Part shown: positions 49,701 to 60,484 of the stretch, piece by piece | Layout of the letters: every line of letters starts with the position of its first letter | Position numbering within the stretch: position 1 is the stretch's first letter | Origin: Aplysia californica | Taxonomy: Eukaryota > Mollusca > Gastropoda > Aplysiida > Aplysiidae | NCBI RefSeq assembly: GCF_000002075.1 | Contig: NW_004797421.1 | Location: 839,497-902,464, forward strand | DNA: 62,968 nucleotides | Direction: 5' to 3' | The notes under the pieces: model-generated | What the model was told of the DNA's origin: nothing | Seen by the model: only the letters and a program-made list of their open reading frames with translations | Databases searched by the model: none | Made by a program: the position numbers and the translations under genes

Positions 49701-51178
49701 TTTGAAAACAAACAGTCAGATAAGAGGTCCAAAACTACACAACATCAGCATCGTCAGTCGTCTGTGCCCTCCGGAGGGCCTGATGAGACTGAAAGAGATA
49801 AACGTATAGGTTCAAAGAAGTCATCTCGTAGAGTACAAAGTGCAAAAGACATTGAAGAAGAGAAATCAGGTGTGCAGTCTAGATTAAGAAAAGCAAAAAA
49901 GAAAGGGAAGAGGGATGGAAGTGAAAAAAGTGAAAATAATTCAGAAGAAAGTGACATTTTGACGTATGTCACATCTGATTCAGAAAAGCCTAGTTCCATT
50001 ACTGAAACAGACTTGAAACGTGACCTAACACCTGTGCAAAAGGCGGCGGTAGATGTGGCAAACGATCAACACAGATACAGAGCTGCTGTCAGTAACAGTG
50101 GGCAGAAACTGCCTGCTCCCAGGGGTAGTAATCAGCTGGTGGATGTGTCAAGACCATCTATGGTGCGTCCGTCTTCCAGTCAGAGTCCTTCAGGGGCTGT
50201 ACCAAAGAGGCAGCCTGTGCAGGCAGCCATTGGGCAGGTGAGAAAATATGGAAGAGACTTTATGGGGATAAATAAAGAGTTTGGTTGTTTATTTGTGTGA
50301 TCGAGAGAAAAGCAAATGGGTAGACATAGATTTTGGAGGCCTCATAGGCATATTTTAGATTGTTTGGAAGGGGCAGGCTACAGCTATCATGCTAGGTCAG
50401 TGCCTTCCATTGAGATGTTGAACACTGCATCCCGGCAGTAAGATTAAGATACTATAAGGACTGGATTTGAGTCATTTGTATGTTAGACAAAATACCAAAC
50501 ATTCGACTTCTGACCCTCATATATTGATCCAATTATAGTATGTATTTGATGTTTGGGAAAGTCAAGACAACAGAAAAATACAGAGGGTGTGAGAAAAGTC
50601 AGACCTTTCAGCAATGTGTGTTAACTAGTCATAGAGGTTTTTAACTCTTTCTGATTTATGATATACTACTATTAGTGCTATATACTGGTATCTTAAATCT
50701 TGACAACAGTAATTAAGCATGAAATGAATCTCCTAAAGTATTGACTAATTTGTACAACCACAGGTAAAGTTGTCTCTTGTTTACTGGTTCATTTATGTAA
50801 TCCTGTACGGATGATGTATTTTTTTTTCTGTTGTGAATGTGATCGTGTACAGATGATGTATGTATCTTCTATTGGTCATGGAATCATGTACATATGTGTA
50901 TTTTTAATTTAATTATGTACGTATCTCTTACAATTTTTCTGTTGTAAAACCCAAAACTAATCCATCAGTGTTGTTGTCTTTCCAGACCATCGCTGATCAC
51001 TTGTTTGATGGTTCAGCTCTGATCTCCAGTGTGGACAGCTGGGCTTCAGCGTTTCCCATGTCCCCTGCTCCATCTCGCTCGCTTCAAGAGACACTTCTCA
51101 CCTCACCGTCTCCGACAAAACAAGACCCAGCTCCACTTCAGAGCACACCGCTTCCCTCAGACTCAACTGTGATGAAAG
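40667..51178 (+). CDS. PROSER3-like, mostly disordered protein (ten exons seen, both ends open)
   Basis: Ten exons with canonical borders join in one frame to about 896 codons: 40667-40748, 41573-41790, 42446-42607, 43235-43415, 44354-44433, 44884-45011, 46722-46906, 47971-48120, 48930-50237 and 50986-51178. Order: ADPFAVRPLPKSFYFPSPSK; RYIDRFRHSAPKSREERL with EFWWLQKS; a helix LTREALLAMDEETLMLQKKA; STEGLGTSTSLSD; GDDILTRWRLRRKMEDA; a coiled segment LDPRLEEFRKKLFAQKAQII; then a 1.3-kb Ser/Lys/Glu-rich exon and a Pro/Ser-rich exon. The SREER...FWWL, SEGLG and DILxRWRxRRKME blocks in this order resemble what I remember of PROSER3 (proline and serine rich 3), a poorly characterised vertebrate protein. 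This is memory, not a search, and function is unknown to me. The first exon is not found, and the 3' end is clouded by a run of N. Confidence 0.8.
41074..41413 (-). mobile_element. tRNA-derived SINE, full-length, minus strand
   Basis: Read on the minus strand: GGTGGCCTAGTGGTTAGACT (A box), GGTTCGAATCC-like B box, the block GTGTCCTTGGGAAAGGCACT, then a tail ending TATACAAATGCTAT and a TTATTATT run. Same family as 61224-61589. Lies in an intron of the PROSER3-like gene. Confidence 0.88.
41573..41790 (+). CDS. PROSER3-like exon b
   Basis: Encodes 72 codons from AIHSPERKQMDKKSAMEEQF to GWPGSEVCG. Acceptor CACCCACAG, donor GTAAGT. Predicted disordered, no domain. Confidence 0.78.
42446..42607 (+). 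CDS. PROSER3-like exon c
   Basis: Encodes GALTDTSNDISALSGNEILQ to TESVLQ, closing with a split Arg codon. Acceptor TTCTGCAG, donor GTTGGT, which is weaker than the others. Confidence 0.75.
43235..43415 (+). CDS. PROSER3-like exon d, SREER/FWWL block
   Basis: Encodes YIDRFRHSAPKSREERLKER, EFWWLQKSSPDVGDKMSEKK and DRPK. The aromatic-basic block is the most conserved-looking part of the protein. Confidence 0.82.
43651..44233. mobile_element. piggyBac-like MITE, 583 bp, TTAA-flanked
   Basis: TTAA|CCCTTTCGTTG at the left and CAACGAAGGGG|TTAA at the right. CCCTTT-type ends with TTAA target sites are characteristic of piggyBac-type elements. No transposase frame. Confidence 0.8.
44354..44433 (+). 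CDS. PROSER3-like exon e, helical segment
   Basis: Encodes LTREALLAMDEETLMLQKKA and DKLLSQ, an amphipathic helix. Acceptor CTGACAG, donor GTAACT. The exon starts 120 bases after the end of a TTAA-flanked element. Confidence 0.8.
44884..45011 (+). CDS. PROSER3-like exon f
   Basis: Encodes SEASFATSGPIVSTEGLGTS, TSLSDFSVAEDQVPFRPAFV and SIQ, ending in phase 1. Acceptor TTTTTCAG, donor GTGACT. Confidence 0.78.
45064..45260 (+). repeat. Degraded SINE-like fragment
   Basis: GCTGGTTTGATTCTCTGCTA resembles a pol III B box and CTTTGGAAAGGTACCTTACC the conserved block found in the other SINEs here. The A box is lost. Confidence 0.4.
45706..46103. mobile_element. TA-flanked inverted-repeat element, 398 bp
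   Basis: TA|CAGCCAAACCTGTCCAAGGC at the left; CTAGAGCAAGTTTGACTG|TA at the right. Shares ends and repeated GACCACCTGTCC-like motifs with 7286-8158. Intron of the PROSER3-like gene. Confidence 0.72.
46722..46906 (+). CDS. PROSER3-like exon g, DDILTRWRLRRKMEDA block
   Basis: Encodes ERVLRPSTHYPPVLNKQSQR, PLNEFKSAGDDILTRWRLRR and KMEDAHKPSV. Basic helix with Trp. Acceptor TTTTGCAG, donor GTGAGT. Confidence 0.82.
47220..47392. mobile_element. TA-flanked inverted-repeat element, 173 bp
   Basis: TA|CAGTCGAAAATTG at the left; GGTTTGACTG|TA at the right. Shares GAGAAAAGTAGT-like and GGACAGGTGACC motifs with the 398-bp copy, so it is an internally deleted relative. Confidence 0.68.
47971..48120 (+). 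CDS. PROSER3-like exon h, coiled segment
   Basis: Encodes LDPRLEEFRKKLFAQKAQII, QHDIDYERQKMKLMLDDSDE and STQKMSANHT. Heptad-like charge pattern. Acceptor GCAAAAG is weak but follows a long pyrimidine run; donor GTAAGA. Confidence 0.75.
48930..50237 (+). CDS. PROSER3-like exon i, large disordered exon
   Basis: 436 codons without a stop, from PLEDNLMANSDGKIDDPVLR to RQPVQAAIGQ. Rich in Ser, Lys, Glu, Gln, with KKKGKRDGSEKSENNSEESD near the middle and Pro/Ser before the donor GTGAGA. No folded domain visible. The length of uninterrupted frame is itself good evidence for coding. Confidence 0.88.
50986..51178 (+). CDS. PROSER3-like exon j, Pro/Ser-rich
   Basis: Encodes TIADHLFDGSALISSVDSWA, SAFPMSPAPSRSLQETLLTS and PLPSDSTVMK. 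Acceptor CTTTCCAG, donor GTGAGT, ends in phase 1. Confidence 0.8.
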
Positions 51179-51273
51179 GTGAGTTTTAGGTTCAGTTCAG
51201 ATGACATTGAATTTGGGTTTCCATGTCTGTGGGGACTACTCTCTCTCTCTTTGGCACAATTGGTTTTTTTTAA

Positions 51274-51380
51274 CCCTCTGAGCACTGCCCCTCTCAGCGT
51301 ACAAGACCTGTGCATCAGAGCTCCTGTGCATTGACTGCAAGACATACATACATAAAACATGTGTTCAGTGCTTTGAAGGG
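51274..51380. mobile_element. Small inverted-repeat element, possibly TTAA type
   Basis: TTAA|CCCTCTGAGCACTG at the left; CAGTGCTTTGAAGGG at the right, followed by TAAA instead of TTAA. 107 bp. Confidence 0.45.
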
Positions 51381-51915
51381 TAAAGGTAGTCTCACTTCGG
51401 CATGCACTCAGGACCATCTAGTTAACTTTCTAACATGTATGTAACTGGATGGGGGGTTTATTTCTTCCTAAGTGGGATAATGTTTTTGTTGAGCTTGGAC
51501 TTATAAAATAGAGCTTTTAATTAAGACTGTGAGAATGTAGTAGCAGTCTCCAGACACAAATGACCATGGATTCTGAAATCCAGTCCATGTTCATAATAAA
51601 CTAGTTTCAATAGTAGAATGGATTAGTCTGAATGCATATGTTGTACATATTCTTAATGAGTAGATTGAAACAGTTGTTAGTTGTAGAGGTGTGTAGAAAC
51701 ATAACACAAACCAATCAAAATTAGCAATGCCCACCGAGCGTGTTTTGTTCTGCTGATTTTTGGCCCCCGCAGCGGGGGTGTTTGTGGGACGCACTAACGC
51801 AAAGGTTGTTGTCTTTAACTCGCTCTCACGCCGCTTCTCGTGGATGGATATGAATGAAACTTGGCAGCCAATCAGAAAAGAGGTCAATCTCGTAGTATGC
51901 AGTTTGACAACATTG

Positions 51916-52616
51916 NNNNNNNNNNNNNNNNNNNNNNNNNNNNNNNNNNNNNNNNNNNNNNNNNNNNNNNNNNNNNNNNNNNNNNNNNNNNNNNNNNNNN
52001 NNNNNNNNNNNNNNNNNNNNNNNNNNNNNNNNNNNNNNNNNNNNNNNNNNNNNNNNNNNNNNNNNNNNNNNNNNNNNNNNNNNNNNNNNNNNNNNNNNNN
52101 NNNNNNNNNNNNNNNNNNNNNNNNNNNNNNNNNNNNNNNNNNNNNNNNNNNNNNNNNNNNNNNNNNNNNNNNNNNNNNNNNNNNNNNNNNNNNNNNNNNN
52201 NNNNNNNNNNNNNNNNNNNNNNNNNNNNNNNNNNNNNNNNNNNNNNNNNNNNNNNNNNNNNNNNNNNNNNNNNNNNNNNNNNNNNNNNNNNNNNNNNNNN
52301 NNNNNNNNNNNNNNNNNNNNNNNNNNNNNNNNNNNNNNNNNNNNNNNNNNNNNNNNNNNNNNNNNNNNNNNNNNNNNNNNNNNNNNNNNNNNNNNNNNNN
52401 NNNNNNNNNNNNNNNNNNNNNNNNNNNNNNNNNNNNNNNNNNNNNNNNNNNNNNNNNNNNNNNNNNNNNNNNNNNNNNNNNNNNNNNNNNNNNNNNNNNN
52501 NNNNNNNNNNNNNNNNNNNNNNNNNNNNNNNNNNNNNNNNNNNNNNNNNNNNNNNNNNNNNNNNNNNNNNNNNNNNNNNNNNNNNNNNNNNNNNNNNNNN
52601 NNNNNNNNNNNNNNNN
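51916..52616. other. Assembly gap (701 N)
   Basis: Unknown sequence. The bases just before it (51760-51915) include a GCCCCCGCAGCGGGGG hairpin and are more GC-rich than the surroundings, which suggests a repeat that stopped the assembly. Open frames running through the N are meaningless. Confidence 0.99.
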
Positions 52617-53820
52617 GGATGGTCCTTTGGGCGTGCCCTAAGGAAAGGCCTGTTGAAACTAACGTAAACGAACGCAGGGCTCTAGACTGTAGGGATCAGA
52701 GTGGCATGTTTATATTGGGTGTTTCAATACCTTAGGCCTTCCCTGGTTTTTTCGAATTTGGGAGCCATGATGCGTTCCTGCATATAATTTTTATCAAGCC
52801 TATATTTTTGTAATCTCAAATCCAAAGTTGTGTGGCTCTATGATTATTCATTTATATCTGGTAGAGCTCTATTTAGTGTTTGGTATTTTGCATTTTTAGA
52901 TGCCAGTTGCTACAGAAAGTGTCATAGATTTCTGACAATGAAATTATGTGTTGGATCTGCTGAATAATGGCAATTACATATCGGCTCAATCGTAAAAAAA
53001 CATTTTTTAAAAACATCCCATAAACTCCCAAGACAATTTTGATACGGCTCTCCACAGAGTCAGAGCTTTTGGTGATTTAGAATTTGACACACAATTGTTC
53101 ATTTCATTGCTTGTGCCTTAGCCTGCATGTCTGGATACCGTTATGAAACTGGGTGGTAGACTGCCAAAGTTAAATATTGAAATAGATGTATCAAATTTTG
53201 GATTTGAGATTAGATATAATTATTGTTAGTAATATTAGAACCTATTTCATTTGTTTTATTCTATCTATTTTGATTTTGGGTGGGTGTGAATCTAAGGTAT
53301 TGAAACATCCTGTATTGTCTACTATATGTTTATGTTGTTTACCATGTGCTGCAGATGCAACCTTTAAATGAATCTGTGCATGCATAGAATATGCCATTGT
53401 ATCCAAATTTCCCTTTTTGATCAATAGAAATTGTGTTTTTCTTTTTTTCTTTTGTCCCCCTTTTTTTTCTTCTTTTAATGACTTGTAAATCCTTTTTGGG
53501 TAGATTTAGAATATATAATACATGTATTTGTTTTTATCTGTTCCAAAGCAACATCCTTGAATGAACACTGATCTGAAGTAAAGTTTTTCCTCTTTGTTGG
53601 TTGAAGTTAATGTTAGGTCAAAATTGTAATAGACACATTTTCCTAGAATAGGGTACAAGAGCACATTGTAGTGACACTGGCACTGATAAAAAGTGAAAGG
53701 AGCAGAGCAGTAGTTCCACAGCATTCGTCAAGCTCCTGCCTGTGACAATCTGTAGTGAAGAGCAGTGGTCGCTTCTGCTAATTACTGCAGTTAAAAAATA
53801 TCTTGGCCCAGATTTTAGAA

Positions 53821-54725
53821 TCTGGTGGTGGGTGGCAGGTGGGTGCTGTGGTATAGTTTGCTCATTGTTTCCTATCAGACACATATCGTCCTTATCTTTC
53901 TCCTTCTTGTCTTTGTAGTTTAAGCTCCAGTAACACCTTTAGTCTTCAGAAAGAGTGGTTGGCAGGTGCTCTAGGATGGTTTGCTATTAGACATCTATCT
54001 TCCTTATCTCTTCCTTTTTTGTTTGTATAGTACACTCTATTAACACCTTTAATCTTTGGTACTTATATGACCTGATTGTGTTGTGAGTGCCGTAAAACTG
54101 ACTAATCTTTGACATTTATATTATTAGTGGCGCCCTCTCACCACCCACTGATCCGCTTAATAGAACAGTAAAATTCCAGGAACAAAATAGGAGACGTACC
54201 TCCATCAAAATGTATGCCAATCTGGTTGGTGGGTGCACTAGTGTGGTTTGCTTCTTCTTTGCTATCAAACCTGACCACTAAACTGCTCAATAGGACAATA
54301 AAATTCCAAGGACTAAATGGGAGACACATCCCCATCAGAGTGTACACCAGTCACCCAGTTATGAATGGATAAGTGGGTGATTCGTGGGTGCACTAGTGTG
54401 GTTTGCTTCTTCTTTGCTATCAAACCTGACTACTAAACTGCTCAATAGGACAATAAAATTCCAAGGACTAAATAGGAGACACACCCTAGGAGACACACCC
54501 CCATCAGAGTGTACACCTGTCACCCAGTTATGAACGGATAAGTGGGTGATTCGTGGGTGCACTAGTCTAGTGTGGTTTGCTTCTTTTTTGCTGTCAAACA
54601 TCCATTGTCTTGTTCTCTCCTTTTTCTTTTGTGTGTTTGTTACTCTCTTGTAACACTTCTAATCTTCGGCACTTACAAAGTTACATGACCATATTGTGTT
54701 TCTAGTGCTGTAAAACTCATACTAA
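53821..54725 (+). repeat. Cluster of the ~165-bp dispersed repeat with internal tandem duplication
   Basis: Starts and ends with the unit seen at 4058-4388. Inside, a segment beginning GGGTGCACTAGTGTGGTTTG recurs at 54231, 54386 and 54555 (spacing 155 and 169), the last spacing enlarged by a short duplication around GGAGACACACCC. Confidence 0.75.
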
Positions 54726-54771
54726 AAACAAAGTAAATGAATGGATAAAAGCTGAACAACTAGAGGCAACA

Positions 54772-54843
54772 AAAAGCATGACTTACTGAAATATATCAGC
54801 AAGACTGCTTTCTTGTTGATATATTTCGGTAAGTCATGCTTTT
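54772..54843. repeat. 33-bp perfect hairpin
   Basis: The arms 54772-54804 (GCATGACTTACTGAAATATA) and 54811-54843 (TATATTTCGGTAAGTCATGC) pair over 33 bases with only two G-U pairs in RNA. The loop is six bases, CTGCTT. It lies about 100 bases before the candidate last exon. Confidence 0.9.
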
Positions 54844-54941
54844 CTTATATTTATTTGATGTAAATTTGTATTTAATGTTCAAGCCTTTGTTTGATTGGTT
54901 ATTTCCTCTGTCTCTGCATTTGTTCTTTTTTTTATCCCCAG

Positions 54942-54981
54942 GCTAATTGAAGCAAAACTACAAGAAAAGCAAGGAAGATAG
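54942..54981 (+). CDS. Candidate last exon of the PROSER3-like gene
   Basis: Follows a strong pyrimidine tract and ATCCCCAG. Spliced directly from the previous visible exon it adds one Gly and a TAA stop. In another phase it reads LIEAKLQEKQGR then TAG, a helical end that would need an unseen exon, for example within the N run. AATAAA follows at 55022 and 55176. Confidence 0.5.
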
Positions 54982-55021
54982 CAGTTGCATTTTTAAATCT
55001 GAATTTCAGGATGGCTCACAC

Positions 55022-55181
55022 AATAAAGTGCCTTCTTTTGAATATCAAATTGGTACTTCTCAAAAATTATTATTTAGGTGGGTGGGATCCTTTTAAAATG
55101 TCCCAGCTATTTGTTCGATTCTTTACTGTTACTATGTAAATTGTAAATATATATGCAAATATGTAATATTTAATTAATAAA
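55022..55181 (+). promoter_or_regulatory. Candidate polyadenylation signals of the PROSER3-like gene
   Basis: AATAAA at 55022-55027 and 55176-55181, about 40 and 195 bases after the candidate last exon. Confidence 0.4.
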
Positions 55182-55704
55182 TTATTATTGAATGGTAATA
55201 TACGTTTTTGGCTTTATTGTTTCATAGTCTGTTCATATTATCTCTAAGAGTAATAACATTTGAGTGTTCTCATAATAACACTGAAAATGAATGGAGAGAA
55301 GAAAAAAATTATGTGGAAAAGGGGAAAAAGTGTTGGTATCTTTTGAGTCTGAGTTAAATTCTTTATTGTTGCCTACGAGATGAGACCATAAAATGATCAT
55401 CTCTCCTGCGCACAGCAAAACAAAAAGATTTGGGGACTTTTTGGACAATTGAGTCCAGAAACAATCTTGTAGAAATTTAGAGTCTGTCTTCCTGCATGAA
55501 AGTCATGTGTTCTTTAAACAAATGTTTTCGCGTGTTAGTGTTTTTACTATTTGAAGCACCACATTGTTATTTTCATAACATGACCTACTTTTTAGAGTAC
55601 TTACTATAACTCAGGTAAAAAGTAAAAGCGTTAAAACTCAAAAGACTAAATTTTGTGCATAATCAAAAGGTGATACATATCCTTTTTTTGGAATCACCAG
55701 TATA

Positions 55705-56524
55705 CAGTGGAGTCCACTTGTGAGTCCTGAAATAACAAAAAGTCTGTCATAAAGACACAGTTTTTTCCCCTTCTTTATCTTTGTAAAAAAAATATTGCTA
55801 TAACGCAACCAAACACACGAGTCGGTTATAGCGGAATATTGCTGCTGCTGTGCACATATTATTAAAATTATGTAAAACTTCGCCAGTTGAGAAACTTGTT
55901 GGTGATCTTGCGAAACAAAATATGGGAAGGAGAGCCCACATGCTAACAATGAAGGCTGGAGCGAATGAATGGGGAGGGTGTTGTATGCGTAGACAAGCAG
56001 GACGCATCGCATGATAAGCCAGCCCAGTCTAGATTATCTTGGCCTACGATGCATCTCACTTCTCCTATGCGGGGATGGAGAGGTCACATAGCTGTGATGG
56101 ATGGAGCGAATGTGTGACGTGGGCAGGGTGTGGTGTGTACCCATGTGCGCAAACAAATGGAACACACCACAGGGTGTGGTTGGGTGGGGAACAACACAGT
56201 GGGCGAGTCAGCCAAGAGCCCTTTCTTTCTGATCGCCAACACCGAGCTGTCAACATCACTAGCGCTAAAGAAAGAAACCTGATTCGATTTTTTGATCAAG
56301 TAAGACACATGTCTTGGGTAAGACCTAGAGTGGAGGTCATGTTGAACAAAATTATCATCAGGGGAGATAACAGAAAAAAATAAACAGAACATTAGGCTCA
56401 TAGATTATGCCTACATTATTATTTCCCTTGAATTTTTTACTGGATCCCTTATTATAACGCTAATCCTGCTATAACGGATATTTCACATCAGTCCTCTCCC
56501 TCTCGTTATAACAGGATTCCACTG
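55705..56524. mobile_element. TA-flanked DNA element, 820 bp, inverted relative to 28280-29153
   Basis: TA|CAGTGGAGTCCACTTGTGAG at the left; TTATAACAGGATTCCACTG|TA at the right. Matches the other copy in reverse along its length (for example ATCACTAGCGCTAAAGAAAG). No transposase frame. Confidence 0.75.
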
Positions 56525-56839
56525 TATATATATTGGGGATCAACATCAGGACATGCCTTTTGGCAGTGTCTAACTCCACATGGCAGCTTTAAAGCAAACA
56601 AGTCTATGGTTTTGTTGTGCTCACTGTAGTAACGCTAAATGCTGTGGAAGATTAAACATAATGACATAATCTGAATTGACCGTGAGAACACAATCATCGT
56701 ACAGTTCAAAAAGTCAAGGGAGGATACCTGGTCTTCCTTGTTGATGCAATTTAATGGAGCTATTCCCCTTGAATCATGTTAGTTTTATACATTTGCTGCT
56801 TGTTAAATGTACCGGTTAGTACCACTTCACATACTTGAA

Positions 56840-57427
56840 AACAAAAAGATTATGCTCAACACTGAGAGTGTAACGATCAACATAGTAAAGAACAAGGTTG
56901 CATGTAAAATTGCAGAACCAGATTGTAAAATAGAATGCTTTGTTGGTTGTTACAACTAAAAATAAACCTAAAAATAAATAATAGATAAAATTATGCTCAA
57001 CACTGAGAATGTAACGACCAGCATAACGACTTCCCCAGGAAATTTGAATGACTATGAAATATAGCTGTTTCAAGCTTCACTGATCACAACTTAGGCTTGT
57101 CTAGAGTCTATCCAGAACAAAGTTGCTTTTAAAATAGCAGAGCCAGGTTGTAAAACAAATGTGTTGTTGTTTGTTATCACTATAAACGCACAACAATAAA
57201 TTGATTGTGCTCAACACTGAGAGTGTAACGACCGACACAGTAACGACCAACATATCAACTTATGTAGGAACTTTGGATAACTAAAAAATTTTACGACTGT
57301 TCCAGCTTCTCAGATCACAACTAGACTTGTCCAGAGTCTGTCAGTAGGCCTACAACGTTGCTTGTAAAATTGCTGACTCTGGTTATGAAACAGAATGATG
57401 AATTTTGTTGGTTCCATCACCTACTAT
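56840..57427. repeat. Satellite-like array, left part
   Basis: About three diverged head-to-tail units (spacing 140-213) marked by GCTCAACACTGAGAGTGTAA at about 56853, 56997 and 57210. Each has AAAATTGCAGA, TTGTTGGTTGTTACAACT and CTTCTCAGATCACAACTAG. Confidence 0.75.
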
Positions 57428-57640
57428 GGTGGCGCCGGAGGCCTAGTGGTTAGGCTACCGGACTTGTAAACGTGAGATTGCGCGTTCGGGGGTTCGAGCC
57501 TCAGCTCGGTCTGACACTGTGTCCTTGGGAAAGGCACTTTACACATGGCTCGGTCCCTTCGGAGATGGACGTTAAACTCAGAGGTCCCGCCTCTTAATAA
57601 ACGTAATAGTGTTGATAGGGGTGTTAAACCTTTACCATTG
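57428..57640 (+). mobile_element. tRNA-like SINE head with a different body
   Basis: GAGGCCTAGTGGTTAGGCTA (A box), GGGGTTCGAGCCTC (B box) and GTGTCCTTGGGAAAGGCACT as in the other SINEs. After CACTTTACAC it departs to GATGGACGTTAAACTCAGAG and GGGTGTTAAACC. LINE endonuclease sequence starts directly after it. Confidence 0.8.
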
Positions 57641-60261
57641 CACCATTTTTTTTCACCTACTGTGACAAAGATTCCCTGTCACTCATGTGAGGCTGCTTTA
57701 TTGTCATTCCAGCTGCAGTCCCAAAACATTACCATCTGCTGCATATACAGTATACAGGCTACCACCGAGTAAAGCAAATTATATCAAACCATCCGTTTTT
57801 ATGGAGGAATTTCTAAATTAAATTTCAACTCTGAAGATGAAAAGTACACCATTCATTATAACTGGCGATTTTAATTTTCACTTTTGCTCTGAAAACCCTG
57901 TCACTAAAAATATAAGCAACCTGCTGACAGAAAATGATTTAAAACAACTCGTCCAAGTACCAACACATAAAAGTCAGCACATCCTAGACTGGGTTATCTC
58001 CCCTATTGAAAAGAACTGTGTGAAAAGCATAAACGTTCTGGACAAAGACATTTCGGATCATTTTCTTCTTATGGTTGACTTGAACATCAAAAGACCAAGG
58101 AAAGAAATAAAAACAGTTCATTCCCGGAATCTGAACGATATAAATGTACACCAGTTTCAATTCGTTCGTGATGCTCTTGCTATTAGTTCCCCTTTTAACA
58201 TAGAAACCCTCAATACCATCATGAGGAATATTTTAGATGATCATGCTCCTGTTAAAAAACAAACATTATCTCATCGACCTATTGGCAGGTGGGTTTAATT
58301 TGGAAATAAAGGCTGCAAAAAAGGGGAAAGACAAGCGGAAAGAAAATGGAGAAAAACACGACTTGAAGTGCATAAGGGAATATTTATTACTGTGAAAAAT
58401 TCTGTTAGTAAAATGATTACCAAGGCCAAGCGTACTTTCTTTTTGTCAAAATTTGAAAATGTTAAAACGTATAAGGAAATTTTTTATGTCTCTAGTGAAC
58501 TGCTTGGCAACCAAAACAGAACAGTATTACCCCCTGGCACCGATAGAGATCTTTGTAGTAGCTTTTCAGACTTCTTTTTCTTAAAAAATCAACTCCATCA
58601 GACAAGAGCTCAATAAAATGTGCGCAATTGCCCCAAATTACCATCAGTTTAAGGGGTTAGTCCTCGATTATTTTACTCCAGCAACGGAAGAAGAAATCAA
58701 AAAGATCATATTAGATAGTCCATAAAAAAAGTTGCACCTTAGACCCCATGCCCACCAGCCTTTTAAAAAAATGTTTGCTTGAACTTCTTCCTCATATCAC
58801 CTAAATTGTAAATGATTCTCTCCTCACAAGCACAGTACCAAATTGCTTTAAAACAGCACATGTAAGACCCCTTTTGAAAAAAGCTGGACTTGATGAAAAG
58901 TATTAAAATTTTTTTAGACCAGTGTCAAATCTTTCTTTCTTATCCAAAATTCTGGAAAAAGTTGTGTCTAATAGACTGTTACATCATATTAAAGCAAATA
59001 ATCTTAGCGAAGTCTATCAGTCAGCATATAAAGCACACCATAGTACCGAGACAGCGTTACTTAGGGTGTGTACTGATATTTTAAAATATATTGATGAAAA
59101 AAGGTATGTCTTCTTACTCTTTTGGACCTTTCGGCTGCATTCGATATAATTGATCATGACATTTTACTCGAGAGATTAAATACTACTTTTGGCATAAAGG
59201 GTACTATCCTGCGATGGTTTGAGTCATATTCTAAAGATCGAACACAAGCAGTTGTGGTTGGAAGCACGTGTTCTGATGTTTTGCTTAGATGTGGTATTCC
59301 TCAGGGGTCTGTTCTTGGACCTGTCTTGTTTACAATGTATTCACAACCTATTGCTGATATTTTAAGACAATATGACATGAATTACAATCTTTATGCTAAT
59401 GACACTCAAATTTATAAGTCTATCGATTTTGATCAAATACCACTTTTAGTCGACTCTACTGAACAATGTACTAGAGATTTAAAAATATGGATGGCCAGCA
59501 ATTAATTGAAACTAAATGATGACAAGACGGAAATAATGTTGAGTGGAAATACAAAAGCCGTTAAAAGTCTCCCAGAACTACAAATTGATATTAATAACCA
59601 TACCTTTCGTTCAAAAAGAAGTCTGAAAAATCTAGGGGTTCAGTTGGATTATGATATGTCTATGTCCTCCCAAATTTGCCAGCTCAGCAAAAGTATTTAC
59701 TTTCAGCTTACGAAAATTGGCAGTGTAAAAAAATATTTTACTAAAGCAGCAGCCAAGACACTTGTAACAACACTAATTTTTATCAAAGTTAGATTACTGT
59801 AATGCTTTTTTGTCCGGTTTGACAGCCGCAAAACGATCAAAGTTACAAGTAGCCTACTCCAAAATCAAGCAGCAAAATTGACAATGAAACTGAAGAAATC
59901 AGCACATGTAACACCAATTCTGAAAGAACTACAATCGTTGCCAATAAAAGAAAGGATCAAATACAAAACTGCCGTTCTCTGTTCTAAATGTATAAATGAT
60001 AGTACACCTTTGTATCTTAAAACATTCCTGGAATTATATCATCCACCTAGAGCCCTTAGATCAGCCTCTGATAATCTAATTCTTAAAACTCCAAAACAAG
60101 ATTACAAAACATACGGCGAGCGTTCCTTTTCGTTCTTTGGTCCACAGGTATGGAACGAACTCCCAAATAAAATAAGATCTGCCCCAACAATTTCCATTTT
60201 TAAAAATCAGCTGAAGCATTTCTTATTCACAAAAGCATATCTGTCACAATGATGTACTGTG

Positions 60262-60484
<223 letters not shown>

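Noticed and set aside
51760-52667. Open frames of 268 and 293 codons
   Set aside because: They run through the N gap, so most of the frame is undefined.
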